Assembly (NCBI GenBank): GCA_028687435.1 | Contig: JAQUAF010000034.1 | Span: 1 to 57,513, forward strand | From: Verrucomicrobiia bacterium | GTDB lineage: Bacteria > Verrucomicrobiota > Verrucomicrobiia > JABWAM01 | Direction of reading: 5' to 3' | DNA: 57,513 nucleotides | Part shown: piece by piece, positions 1 to 8,482 of the stretch | Position numbering within the stretch: the stretch's first letter is position 1 | Layout of the letters: each line of letters begins with the position of its first letter | Position numbers and translations under genes: made by a program | The notes under the pieces: model-generated | Seen by the model: the letters and a program-made list of their open reading frames with translations, nothing else | Databases searched by the model: none | Told to the model about the DNA's origin: nothing

Positions 1-252
1 TTGAAGTCGCTTACGATCTTTACCAGAAGTGAGTTTTTTTGTTGCATGGTCTTAAATGACCTCGCACCCATTGTGCTTTACAAGATGTGGGTAAAGATCA
101 GCTTGTCAAGGAGGGGTTGGGGAGGTCCGCCTTTTGTATAAAAATCCTGTCAATCCTGTTAATCCTGTCAAAAAATCCATCTCCAATTCATTTTTTCGCC
201 AAACATTGAAATTCCTGAACATCAAGCGCAACCTTTGCCATAATAAACAAGC
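1..252. other. Upstream intergenic region, no gene seen
   Basis: I see no convincing gene in this stretch. Around 144-172 it carries a tandem motif built from AATCCTGTCAATCC / TTAATCCTGTCA. Related fragments (AATCCTGTCAAT, and a motif ending AACATCAAG) recur in the gap at about 53050-53120, so both gaps probably hold copies of the same degenerate repeat. The last bases precede the HEAT-repeat gene, but no clear -35/-10 pair stands out. Confidence 0.4.
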
Positions 253-2388
253 ATGAACCCTCTTTTGTCCGCTTTCATGATCGGATGTTTCTTCCTCACA
301 ACAACCGGCGTTGGCAAGGATCTGCAGCAAGAGTTGGAGCGGTTGAGGAACAAGGACGCGGTCGTCCGCTACAAAGCCGCCGGGGCGTTGGGGGATATGG
401 GAGAACAGGCCGCGCCCGCCATTCCCGACCTGATTGATCATCTGGACGACGCCGGAGGGGTGATGGTGTGCATCACCGGCGCCTTCAGCGCAACCTCCAC
501 GGAATCGGTATCCGACGCCGTGCAGCATGCCCTTGCCAAAATCGGCAAACCCGCCATTCCCCTCCTGATCCAGGCGGCTGAATCCCCCAACCATTCGGGC
601 TCGTTGCGCCAAAACGCCATTGAAATCCTCGGCCGGATTCCCGGCGACGAAGCCATTCCCTCCTTGCTGAAATGGGCCGACGGATCGGAGGTCAACCTGC
701 GCCGTCCCGCCTGCCTCGCACTTGGGAACCTGAAGAATCGGCGGGCCATTCCCCAACTGCTTCAATTGCTGAAACGGGACGAAGCCGACATCCGAGCCAA
801 CGCCGCGATCTCCCTGGGCATGATCGGGGATGCCAGCGCGGGAGAACATCTCGCGCCCCTGCTCCGGGATTCCAACATCGAAGTCCGCCGCCGAACCGCC
901 GCGGCTGTCGGCCGGCTCGCCTATCAACCCGCAGCAGCGGAACTGGTTCCCCTTCTCGACGACAACGACCTGGACATCCGCCAGAAGGCGGCATCGGCCT
1001 TTCAGCAAATCAAGGCGCCCGCGGCCGCGGTAAGCAAACTTGTCGAGTTTGCCAGGGGAAACGACAAGATTCTCCGCCATAATTCCGAGGAAGCGTTGCG
1101 GCGGGTGAACGATCCGGCCGCGGCCAAACCGTTGATCGCGGCCATGTCCTACGCCAGCCCGGGATTGAAAAAGATTCTCATCATGGCCTTGGAAAACACC
1201 CGGTCCGTGGAAGCCATCGAGCCTTTTCGCGAATTGTTGAACTCGCCGGAATTGGATTTCCGGCGCATGGCGGCCATAGGACTTTCCCACATCGCCGATC
1301 CGCAGGCGGCGGCCATCCTGTTTCAAGCCCTGAGGGACGAGGATAAAACCGTTCAAAACATCGCCGAACACGCCCTCGTGAAGATGACCGATCCGGCGAT
1401 CCGCGACACCGTCATGGAAATCATGAAAAGCGGATCATCCAGGGAACGCGAGGTTGCCGCCCGGATGCTGCCCAACCTGCGCAACAGTTCCAATCCCGCC
1501 GCGCTTCTGGAAAGCCTGAAGGATCCCGACGAAAACGTGCGCGCCATGGCCATACGTTCCCTCGGCCAGCTTCGTTGCCAGGAGGCCTTCTTTCCCATTA
1601 TCGAACAGTACCTGAACGCCAACCAGAACACCGGACTGGAAATCACCTGCGCCCTCAGCCATCTGACGGAAGCCTACACCAAGGATCCGCAGGAATGGCT
1701 GTCGTGGTGGGAATGGAAAAAGCGCCATCCCCAGCTTCCGATCAACCGGGGCGCAAAACTCCTGAATGAAATGAGCAGCGCACGAACATTTCTCAAAAAT
1801 CTGGTCACATTGGCTGACGGACCGGAAAACAAACGACAGCACATCCTGGCTGACATCGCCAAAAGCCGGGACAAGGAATGGCTGCTTCCCCTTGAAAGCC
1901 TGTTGTCGGATAGGAATCCCGAAATCCGGGAAAATGCGGCTCAAACCATGGCGGCTGTTGTGGGACACCCCTTCAAGGACATCAACGAATGGGAAAAATG
2001 GTGGAAACAAAATCGCGGCTGCGTCTTGAAACAGAACCAAGCGGAAGGTCTTCCGATATGGGACATGGCCTTGGTCCGCCGAATTCTCACCCTCTCCCTT
2101 CCGCCCGCTCCGCCCCTTATTCCCCTCACAACCAAACATTCGGCCACAAAAAAACGTTCGGCAGGCGAATCCAAGCCGGACGGCAACGCCTCGTCCGAAG
2201 CCTCATCATCCGGATGGCCCTCACTCAAGCTGGAAGCCCTTCTTGGCGACACCGCGATCATCAATGGGAAAACGGCCAGGGCCGGGGATAAGATCAAGGG
2301 TGTGACCGTGGTGGAAATCGGTGAGGACCACATCAAGCTCCAGCGTGGAGAGGAAACGCGGACGCTGCGGGTTGGGGAAAAATCGTAA
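253..2388 (+). CDS. Secreted HEAT-repeat (PBS lyase-type) protein
   Basis: A 711-residue protein. Residues 1-20 form a hydrophobic signal peptide, so it is probably exported. Residues 22 to about 585 are consecutive helical HEAT/PBS-lyase repeats, visible as recurring units of the type 'A..aLG.igd..A...L..ll.d....vR..aa.aL'. These repeats make a curved scaffold that binds proteins, so a structural or adaptor role is the safest reading. No catalytic motif is seen. The last 60 or so residues form a separate small beta-rich unit containing 'DTAIINGKTARAGDKIKG', resembling the short periplasmic domains used in secretion or pilus assembly proteins. The gene runs convergently into glgA, its stop touching the glgA stop with no gap. 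The function is unknown. Confidence 0.85.
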   Translation: MNPLLSAFMIGCFFLTTTGVGKDLQQELERLRNKDAVVRYKAAGALGDMGEQAAPAIPDLIDHLDDAGGVMVCITGAFSATSTESVSDAVQHALAKIGKPAIPLLIQAAESPNHSGSLRQNAIEILGRIPGDEAIPSLLKWADGSEVNLRRPACLALGNLKNRRAIPQLLQLLKRDEADIRANAAISLGMIGDASAGEHLAPLLRDSNIEVRRRTAAAVGRLAYQPAAAELVPLLDDNDLDIRQKAASAFQQIKAPAAAVSKLVEFARGNDKILRHNSEEALRRVNDPAAAKPLIAAMSYASPGLKKILIMALENTRSVEAIEPFRELLNSPELDFRRMAAIGLSHIADPQAAAILFQALRDEDKTVQNIAEHALVKMTDPAIRDTVMEIMKSGSSREREVAARMLPNLRNSSNPAALLESLKDPDENVRAMAIRSLGQLRCQEAFFPIIEQYLNANQNTGLEITCALSHLTEAYTKDPQEWLSWWEWKKRHPQLPINRGAKLLNEMSSARTFLKNLVTLADGPENKRQHILADIAKSRDKEWLLPLESLLSDRNPEIRENAAQTMAAVVGHPFKDINEWEKWWKQNRGCVLKQNQAEGLPIWDMALVRRILTLSLPPAPPLIPLTTKHSATKKRSAGESKPDGNASSEASSSGWPSLKLEALLGDTAIINGKTARAGDKIKGVTVVEIGEDHIKLQRGEETRTLRVGEKS

Positions 2389-3909
2389 TCAACGCCACTG
2401 GCTGTGACGCCAGATGGCATGCCGGTAAACATCCAGATACCGTTGGGCTGAATCGCGCCAGGAATAATCCTGCGCCATGGCCTGCTGCCGCAACTGGCTC
2501 ATGTGCTGCGGACGATCATGCCAGGTGGAGACGGCCCATCCGATGGTATAGTAGAGGGCGTCGGGTGTGGGATCCCAAAATTTGAAGCCCGTTCCGGCGC
2601 CTGTTGCCTCATCGTAATTCTGAACGCTGTCGTTGAGACCGCCGGTGGCCCTCACCACAGGCAAAGTCCCGTACTTCATCGAATACATCTGATTCAAGCC
2701 GCAGGGTTCATAAAGGGACGGCATCACAAAGAAATCGCTGCCGGCCTCGATCAAATGGGACAAATCCTCCCAAAAACCAATGAAGCTTCCCACACGTCCC
2801 GGATACGCCGACGGCGCCCATCGGAAGAAATCCTCCATACCCGAATCGCCTGAACCAAGCACCACCACCTGGGCGTTCATCTGGTCCATGATCCGCGGCA
2901 ACACCTCTTTCAACAGATGCAACCCTTTTTGCGGCGCCAGCCGGGATACCACGCCAAAAATCGGGGTGTCCAGGCGAGTTTCCAAGCCAAACCGTTCCTG
3001 CAACGCCATTTTGCAAACCCATTTTCCAGCCAGGTTTTTGGCCGAGTATTTCACGGGAATCAAGGAATCGGTCTCGGGATTCCACCGATCGTAACAAACG
3101 CCATTGAGAATGCCGGTGACATCGTCGCGCCGCGCCTGAAGCCTCGGCGCCAGCCCATGCCCGCCAATCGGCTCAAAAATCTCCCGGGCATGGGTCGGGG
3201 AAACCGTTGTAATGGCATCGGCAAAAAAGATGCCGCCCTTCAGCAGGTTGATCTTGCCATGATCCTCAAATTTTACCTGCGTGAAATGCTCGTCGCCAAC
3301 GCCGATGTAGGGAAAAACGCTGCTGTGGTAAACCCCCTGGTGGCCAATATTATGAATGGTCAGGACGCTGGCGGTATCGGAAAGGGGCGACAGGATGCGG
3401 TCCCAGGTTTTCAAAAACACCGGCACGAGGGCGCTTTGCCAATCATGAGCGTGCATCACATCCGGGATGAACTTGCGGTCCTTGCAGATTTGCAAGGCGG
3501 CCTTGGACAGCAATGCGTAGCGAAAGGCGTTGTCGCCATACTCACCCCACAATTCGTCATAGATGCCTGGGCGCCCAAAAAAACGGTGGCATTCCACAAG
3601 CCAAACCGGCGTCTTTCCTCCAAGCAACGAGTTGTGAACACCCACCCACTGTTCCTCTCCGTTCCCCATATGGACACAGGCCGCTCCATCCGGCCGAATG
3701 CCATGCCGGTTCCGGTCAATGCAATCATAAAGCGGCATGACGATCCTCACATCGTGCCCCAGCTTTTGCAAAGCGGCGGGCAAGGCGGCGGCCACATCGG
3801 CCAATCCCCCGGTCTTGGCGTAGGGAGCGCATTCGGACACAACAAAAAGGATCTTCAAGGGGGATTCCCCCCCTTTTGAGTCATGAACGGCGGAACTTTT
3901 GGCTGGCAT
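2389..3909 (-). CDS. glgA: Glycogen synthase (ADP-glucose type)
   Basis: GlgA transfers glucose from ADP-glucose to the non-reducing end of a growing alpha-1,4-glucan in the cytoplasm. The 506-residue length is normal for this GT5 enzyme. The N-terminal KTGGL nucleotide-sugar loop is at residues 32-36. The C-terminal half has SRLAPQKGL and the GT-B signature EPCGLNQMYSMKYG followed by PVVRATGGL. The first 15 residues precede the conserved start LKILFVVSECAPYAKTGG and may be an extension. No other glycogen genes adjoin it, so it is probably a single transcription unit. A copy of the dispersed motif GAGGCTCTTGCAAAACT lies 31 bases upstream of the start codon. Confidence 0.95.
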   Translation of the reverse strand: MPAKSSAVHDSKGGESPLKILFVVSECAPYAKTGGLADVAAALPAALQKLGHDVRIVMPLYDCIDRNRHGIRPDGAACVHMGNGEEQWVGVHNSLLGGKTPVWLVECHRFFGRPGIYDELWGEYGDNAFRYALLSKAALQICKDRKFIPDVMHAHDWQSALVPVFLKTWDRILSPLSDTASVLTIHNIGHQGVYHSSVFPYIGVGDEHFTQVKFEDHGKINLLKGGIFFADAITTVSPTHAREIFEPIGGHGLAPRLQARRDDVTGILNGVCYDRWNPETDSLIPVKYSAKNLAGKWVCKMALQERFGLETRLDTPIFGVVSRLAPQKGLHLLKEVLPRIMDQMNAQVVVLGSGDSGMEDFFRWAPSAYPGRVGSFIGFWEDLSHLIEAGSDFFVMPSLYEPCGLNQMYSMKYGTLPVVRATGGLNDSVQNYDEATGAGTGFKFWDPTPDALYYTIGWAVSTWHDRPQHMSQLRQQAMAQDYSWRDSAQRYLDVYRHAIWRHSQWR

Positions 3910-3940
3910 GGTTTGAAGGTGTTAAAAGCTGGAACTATAT

Positions 3941-3958
3941 GAGGCTCTTGCAAAACTG
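3941..3958. repeat. Orphan end of the GAGGCTCTTGCAAAACT repeat, upstream of glgA
   Basis: The 17-base sequence GAGGCTCTTGCAAAACT, followed by G, matches the terminal repeat of the 290-bp element at 54613-54902 and the stem of the hairpin at 33127-33179. Here only one arm is present. It lies between the glgA start (3909) and the divergent gene starting at 4055. Confidence 0.65.
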
Positions 3959-4054
3959 AAAAGACATTTCCTTTTCAACGATCAAGCCGGAATGTTTGCG
4001 ATTGACATACCCCCGCGTATATGGACATAAACGTGGAAAAATCAACAACCCATC

Positions 4055-4432
4055 ATGGAAAATCAAAAACCGCACGAACTGGTTCTGGCCCAAGCCATAC
4101 TGAACACTCCGGAAGAAGACAACGAGACACCAGAACAGGATCCGGGCGGCAATCCTTTCAAACTGGTGGTGGATCCCGCCCTGCGATTCAATCTCAAGCA
4201 AGCCCTGATCGAGTTGATCATCAACCACGAGGAATGGCTTTCGCAACAGATCGGGGATGGAAAAATCACGCTGGATTCCTACAAGGAATACGTGGAGCTT
4301 TTCGCCCGGAGCCTGCGCGAAACCATGGAAACCCGCGAAGGCGTCGCCTATCTGCTTCGCGCCTCCGGTTTCAAGGTTGATGTGAAGGACATCAACATGT
4401 CGCCGGCATGGCGGTGGACCGACAAGGCCTGA
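4055..4432 (+). CDS. Hypothetical acidic protein, 125 aa
   Basis: I do not recognise the family. The product is small, acidic and apparently cytoplasmic, with no signal peptide or membrane segment. Residues 1-30 are polar and look disordered (rich in E, D, P and N). From about residue 35 it becomes mainly helical, with LKQALIELIINHEEWLSQQI and a tryptophan-rich end (SPAWRWTDKA). The ATG at 4055 starts the longest run in this frame, but no clear Shine-Dalgarno sequence precedes it. The gene is divergent from glgA and lies 94 bases ahead of the ankyrin lipoprotein gene on the same strand. Its coding status rests on length and sensible composition only. Confidence 0.6.
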   Translation: MENQKPHELVLAQAILNTPEEDNETPEQDPGGNPFKLVVDPALRFNLKQALIELIINHEEWLSQQIGDGKITLDSYKEYVELFARSLRETMETREGVAYLLRASGFKVDVKDINMSPAWRWTDKA

Positions 4433-4526
4433 TTTTTCAATCTTTTCCCGGCAGGCAGCCGGTCTGCGGGAACCTGCAAGCTGGCTTGCAATCGGACGGC
4501 AGAAGGCATAGTCTGGCGCTGTATTT

Positions 4527-5339
4527 ATGATTAAATCGACTCTGTTTAGCCGCATTTTCATCGGTCCAGCCATTGTTCTGATTGCCATTCTTTTAAGTTC
4601 CTGCGACATGGATCGGGACACCGCCCGGCAGAAGCTGGGCGAACTTCGTGTTCCCTACAGCGAGCCGAGCTTCATCACCCGCGCCAAGCAAGGGGATCTC
4701 ATGGCGGTGCAATTGTTTCTTCTTTCGGGCATGAATCCCAATGCCCGCGACGAAGGCCGATGCCCCCTCCTGGTTGCGGCCTACAACGGCCACACCCAAG
4801 TGGTGCGCACCCTGTTGCAAGGCGGCGCCAATCCGGATATTCTGGATCCCAACGGACGTTCCGCGCTGATCATTGCCGCCATGTCCGACAAAACTGAAAT
4901 CGTCGCCATTCTCCTGAACCACGGGGCCGACATCAATTTGCAGGACAAATACGGTTGCACCGCCCTGATGGCTGCCGCAACGGAAGGCAACACCGAAACA
5001 GTTGAATTTCTGCTGACCCACAAGGCCAACATCCGGCTTCGCGACAAAGGCGAGCGTACCGCCATGCTTTGGGCCGCAATGAAGGGGCGCAATGATGCGC
5101 TGGAGGTTCTCATCGGCAAAGGCGACGACATGAATGTGAGAGACAAGAATGGCTGCACTCCCCTGATGCTGGCCGCTTCGCAAGGCTATCCGGAAACCGT
5201 CAAACTACTGCTGCATTATGGGGGCGACACCACCATGTGCGACAAAAAACAACGCACCGCCCGCAAGATCGCCGAAACTTCCAGCCAGCCGGCCATCGCC
5301 GCCCTGCTCCCTCCGGATCCCAAGGAAGACAAGGACTAA
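4527..5339 (+). CDS. Ankyrin-repeat lipoprotein
   Basis: A 270-residue protein with a lipoprotein signal peptide. A hydrophobic stretch ends in the lipobox LLSSC, so Cys26 should be lipidated and the rest held on a membrane facing the periplasm. From about residue 50 there are six ankyrin repeats, each of about 33 residues (for example 'DKYGCTALMAAATEGNTETVEFLL.HKANI'). Such repeats bind other proteins and have no catalytic activity of their own. The start at 4527 is chosen because it gives a short basic n-region (MIKSTLFSR) before the hydrophobic core. A partner is not evident from the neighbours, and the gene ends facing an unrelated minus-strand gene. Confidence 0.88.
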   Translation: MIKSTLFSRIFIGPAIVLIAILLSSCDMDRDTARQKLGELRVPYSEPSFITRAKQGDLMAVQLFLLSGMNPNARDEGRCPLLVAAYNGHTQVVRTLLQGGANPDILDPNGRSALIIAAMSDKTEIVAILLNHGADINLQDKYGCTALMAAATEGNTETVEFLLTHKANIRLRDKGERTAMLWAAMKGRNDALEVLIGKGDDMNVRDKNGCTPLMLAASQGYPETVKLLLHYGGDTTMCDKKQRTARKIAETSSQPAIAALLPPDPKEDKD

Positions 5340-5380
5340 GGAGAGGTGAAACAAAGGGCAGCGGCGGGACGCCCTCTCGT

Positions 5381-6037
5381 CTATTTGTCCGGAGGAGTCA
5401 GGTCTTCCGGGATGATATCCAGACAATCATCCCCATCCTCCCAAAAAACCGCCGGATAAAATTCCAGAAAGCGCGGCGCAAGCGAAAAACCAAGCTGGGA
5501 CAACAAAGGGAGGGCTTTTTCCCGGGCAGTTTCCATGGCCGCCTCGTAATCGTCTTTTTTCCGGCGCTTATCGTCAGGCCAGTGAGCCACCTGATGATAT
5601 GTCTCATAGGCTGCCCCCCATGCATTGAAAGTCTTCACAATGCCCGGGGGAAAACCGGCCAGTTCCGCCAGTTCGGTTCCACAATTGGAACAATAAAGTC
5701 CATACTTGCAAATATCATGGGAAACCAGCGGGATTGACGGCGCCCCGCAACATTCGGCCGGCTGATAATGAGAGCTCATCGATACCAGGCGCCGGCTCCA
5801 CAGGTCGCGCTGCTGGATAACCGTCAACGCCAGGCGGTAGGACATGACAAACGGGTGGGAAGCCCTCCACGAACGCTCATGCAACTGGCACAAGACCTGA
5901 TTGGTCCACTGCATCAGGGACAAATCATCCCATGTGCGCAAGGCCTTGGCGTGCTCCTGCCAAAGCTCCGAGCCGTCTTCCTCCTCCAAATGAAGAAGGG
6001 GATCTTCGGTTTTTTCATGTCCAGCCATACAAGCCAT
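5381..6037 (-). CDS. Hypothetical protein with possible zinc-binding cysteines
   Basis: I do not recognise this family. The frame is open from a TTG at 6088, but the first ATG codons are at 6037 and 6028 (MACMAGHEKTEDP), so I place the start there. The middle carries AECCGAPSIP followed about ten residues later by CKYGLYCSNCGTEL. That is a C-C plus C..C..C pattern that could hold one zinc ion. The remainder is helical and acidic, ending in IIPEDLTPPDK. There is no signal peptide or membrane segment. It lies 92 bases after ftsW on the same strand and is the first non-dcw gene after that cluster, so it may be read through from it. Confidence 0.65.
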   Translation of the reverse strand: MACMAGHEKTEDPLLHLEEEDGSELWQEHAKALRTWDDLSLMQWTNQVLCQLHERSWRASHPFVMSYRLALTVIQQRDLWSRRLVSMSSHYQPAECCGAPSIPLVSHDICKYGLYCSNCGTELAELAGFPPGIVKTFNAWGAAYETYHQVAHWPDDKRRKKDDYEAAMETAREKALPLLSQLGFSLAPRFLEFYPAVFWEDGDDCLDIIPEDLTPPDK

Positions 6038-6129
6038 GAAAAATACGGTGTTTGGACATCCACCGCCAGCGAAAAGATTGGGCCGCAAATTTCACAGGAA
6101 GTTGAAGTCGCGGGAAACCCGAAATCGAA

Positions 6130-7257
6130 TCAGATTCTCGGAGTGGTATCGTCGATGATCAGCTCCGCCCTGGGGCGTTGAGCCCTCATGCTTTGGCGGT
6201 GGATGCTCAACAACAAGCCGATGGCCAGGTAACAGATCAGCAAATTGGAACCTCCATAACTCACGAAGGGCAAAGGCATTCCCTTGGGTGGAATTGACGC
6301 TGTGACGGTGCCAATATTGATCAATGCCTGAACACAAAGGCCAAACACCAATCCGAATCCCAATAACATGCCAAATCGGTCTTTTGCCCGCAAGGCAATC
6401 CACAGGCCGCAAACCAGCAAAACCATGTAAGCCATCACCACGGCAATGGCCACATAAAACCCCAATTCCTCGCCGACAATGGCAAAAATGGAATCGGTGG
6501 TGGATTCCGGAAGGTAAGCCATCTTTTGACGGCTGTTGCCCAATCCCAGTCCCTGAGTTCCCCCGGAACCAAACGCCAGCATTCCCTGCCATATCTGGTA
6601 AAACTTGCCTTCCTTATGCTCCTCCGGATGAAGAAAGGCCAGGATTCGCGCCCGCCGTTCAGGCAACATCCAAAGCATGGCAATCACCCCAACCCCCCCG
6701 AGACCGCCAACCGACAACAATGGCCACACCCGCGAACCAGCCACATACATCATCACCAGGGTGGTGGCGCCAAGAAGGATCAACGTCCCCATGTCCGGCT
6801 CCAAGCGCAACAAAATCAACGGAATCATCAGCCAGCCCAGCGGCCACATGAATCCCTCCTTCCATTCCCGGATCCGGGCCTGGTGGTAGGCCAGATAATG
6901 GGCCAGCAACAAAACCCAGGCTATTCGAACGAATTCGGAAGGCTGCAATTTGAATCCCAACACATTGATCCAACGCGAGGCGCCCTTGACCCGGCTGCCA
7001 ATCCCGGGGACAAAAACCAAAAGCAGCATGAAAATCGACACACCAAAGATCACCCAGGCCCATCTCCGCCAGACCGTGTAATCCACCCAGCCGACAATTG
7101 AAAACAACACCATCGCCCCACTCAGCCAGATCAGCTGCTTCTGCAGCTGATTGGCTGAGTCGGACAGCGGCGCTGTGACACTGGACAGCATGACCAGCCC
7201 CAACCCGGTCAGGGCAAACACCACCACCAGCATGACCACCGCGACGTAACGGTTCAT
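6130..7257 (-). CDS. ftsW: Septal peptidoglycan polymerase FtsW (SEDS family)
   Basis: FtsW is the SEDS glycosyltransferase that polymerises lipid II at the division septum together with the transpeptidase FtsI, here encoded in the same cluster. The 375-residue protein has about ten hydrophobic segments, the conserved QPSEFVRI and LEPDMGT stretches, GLGLGNSRQK, and the SEDS signature PPKGMPLPFVSYGGSN near the C-terminus. Placement after murD and ftsI favours FtsW over RodA. No good Shine-Dalgarno sequence precedes the ATG at 7257. It is the last recognisable gene of the dcw block, which normally continues with murG and murC. Confidence 0.95.
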   Translation of the reverse strand: MNRYVAVVMLVVVFALTGLGLVMLSSVTAPLSDSANQLQKQLIWLSGAMVLFSIVGWVDYTVWRRWAWVIFGVSIFMLLLVFVPGIGSRVKGASRWINVLGFKLQPSEFVRIAWVLLLAHYLAYHQARIREWKEGFMWPLGWLMIPLILLRLEPDMGTLILLGATTLVMMYVAGSRVWPLLSVGGLGGVGVIAMLWMLPERRARILAFLHPEEHKEGKFYQIWQGMLAFGSGGTQGLGLGNSRQKMAYLPESTTDSIFAIVGEELGFYVAIAVVMAYMVLLVCGLWIALRAKDRFGMLLGFGLVFGLCVQALINIGTVTASIPPKGMPLPFVSYGGSNLLICYLAIGLLLSIHRQSMRAQRPRAELIIDDTTPRI

Positions 7258-7324
7258 TGCATTAAACCGTCAACAAACGGGGTGAAGGAAGGCGGGGCTG
7301 ATCGATGATTGAAAGGCTTTTCGT

Positions 7325-8455
7325 TCAAGTTCCTTCCACTTCCTCACCCGCCGTCATGCTTTCCTCGGTCACGGCAGGATACAGCACGGGAGCGGGCTTA
7401 ACCGACGCCGGTTCCGATTTTTCCGGAACAATCACCGAACGGACCTTCCTGGTTTTCTTCACCATGGTTTTGCTCGAGGTAACCGATGTCCTGGTGTCGG
7501 CCGCAGTCTTGACCACGGGCGCTTCAGCCGTCGTCTTGACGCTTCCGACCGGCACAACCAGTTTCTGGCTCACGCGAATCTTGCTCTCGTCCGCAATGCG
7601 ATTGGCCTGTTTCAGGGATTGAACGCTGACATTGTAGCGTTTGGCAATGGAATAGAGGCTCTCACCAGCCTTGACCACATGTGTCTGACCCGGGGGGGTC
7701 GAAACCTTGGCCGTGACCGGTTTTGCCGGAGCCGTCTTGACGGCACGAACCGCTTCTTTCCTGGCTGGCGCGGCGGAATCCGCAACCGCCAGTTGTTGTT
7801 CTTTCTTCGCGGAAGCCGGGGCCGGCACAACCAATTTCTGACCGGCCTTGAGGGCGGACTTGGCTGTCATCTTGTTCATGGACGCCAGCTTGCTCACGCT
7901 GACGCCATATTTTTTGGCCACCTTGCCAAGCGTATCCCCCCTGGCCACGGTATACCTGGCGGTTGAGGACGCTGTTTTTGCGGCTTGGGCCGTTTCCACG
8001 GCTTTCTCAGGCTTTGCCGTTTCAACTTTTGGCGTCTCACTCTTTGGCGCCGTCGCGAACGTGGATGACGCAACAGAAGGATCGGTCTGGCTGGCAGTCT
8101 GATCTTCGGCGCCGGGGATTCCGGGAGTTGTGGTTCCAAGAGCGGCCGTTTCCTTGTTCAACTGCTCCTCAGGAGTCAGGATCGACGCACTGGGGCAGAT
8201 GATACCGGTCGAATTCACGCTGTTGGTATCAGCGCTGGCCACAACCTGTTCCTCCGCCTGTTTGACGGGCTCCTGCCCCTCGTTTTTGCCCATGGTTCCG
8301 ACATCCTTGCTGCCACAGCCCTGGATCAACACCACGCTGCCCAGAAGAGCGGCGTGAAGCGCCAGGACAATGATGACAATACGCCAGGCCCTGCCCTTGT
8401 CGGCGGGAGGCGATCCGTTTTCAGACCGTGTTGGGATTTCGTTGCTGTTTTGCAT
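7325..8455 (-). CDS. Membrane-anchored protein with two LysM domains
   Basis: A 376-residue protein. Residues 1-23 are polar, residues 24-46 form one transmembrane segment, and the rest should be periplasmic. Two LysM peptidoglycan-binding domains lie at about 167-211 (YTVARGDTLGKVAKKYGVS) and 258-302 (HVVKAGESLYSIAKRYNVS). They are separated and flanked by Lys/Ala/Pro/Thr-rich linkers of the kind that span the cell wall. A strong Shine-Dalgarno sequence, AAGGAG, sits 8 bases before the ATG. It has no catalytic domain. It lies between murD and ftsW, where a LysM gene is not part of the classical dcw order, so a role as a wall-binding anchor at the septum is inferred. Confidence 0.9.
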   Translation of the reverse strand: MQNSNEIPTRSENGSPPADKGRAWRIVIIVLALHAALLGSVVLIQGCGSKDVGTMGKNEGQEPVKQAEEQVVASADTNSVNSTGIICPSASILTPEEQLNKETAALGTTTPGIPGAEDQTASQTDPSVASSTFATAPKSETPKVETAKPEKAVETAQAAKTASSTARYTVARGDTLGKVAKKYGVSVSKLASMNKMTAKSALKAGQKLVVPAPASAKKEQQLAVADSAAPARKEAVRAVKTAPAKPVTAKVSTPPGQTHVVKAGESLYSIAKRYNVSVQSLKQANRIADESKIRVSQKLVVPVGSVKTTAEAPVVKTAADTRTSVTSSKTMVKKTRKVRSVIVPEKSEPASVKPAPVLYPAVTEESMTAGEEVEGT

Positions 8456-8482
8456 GTTGTTTTCTCCTTCTTTTGTTGGTGG

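Noticed and set aside
106..1371. 421-residue frame on the minus strand
   Set aside because: It lies opposite the HEAT-repeat gene and is a low-complexity Gly/Phe/Arg/Gln translation without a ribosome site or domain.
4477..4490. GCAAGCTGGCTTGC hairpin after the 125-residue protein gene
   Set aside because: A six-base stem with a two-base loop and no T-run is too small to call a terminator.
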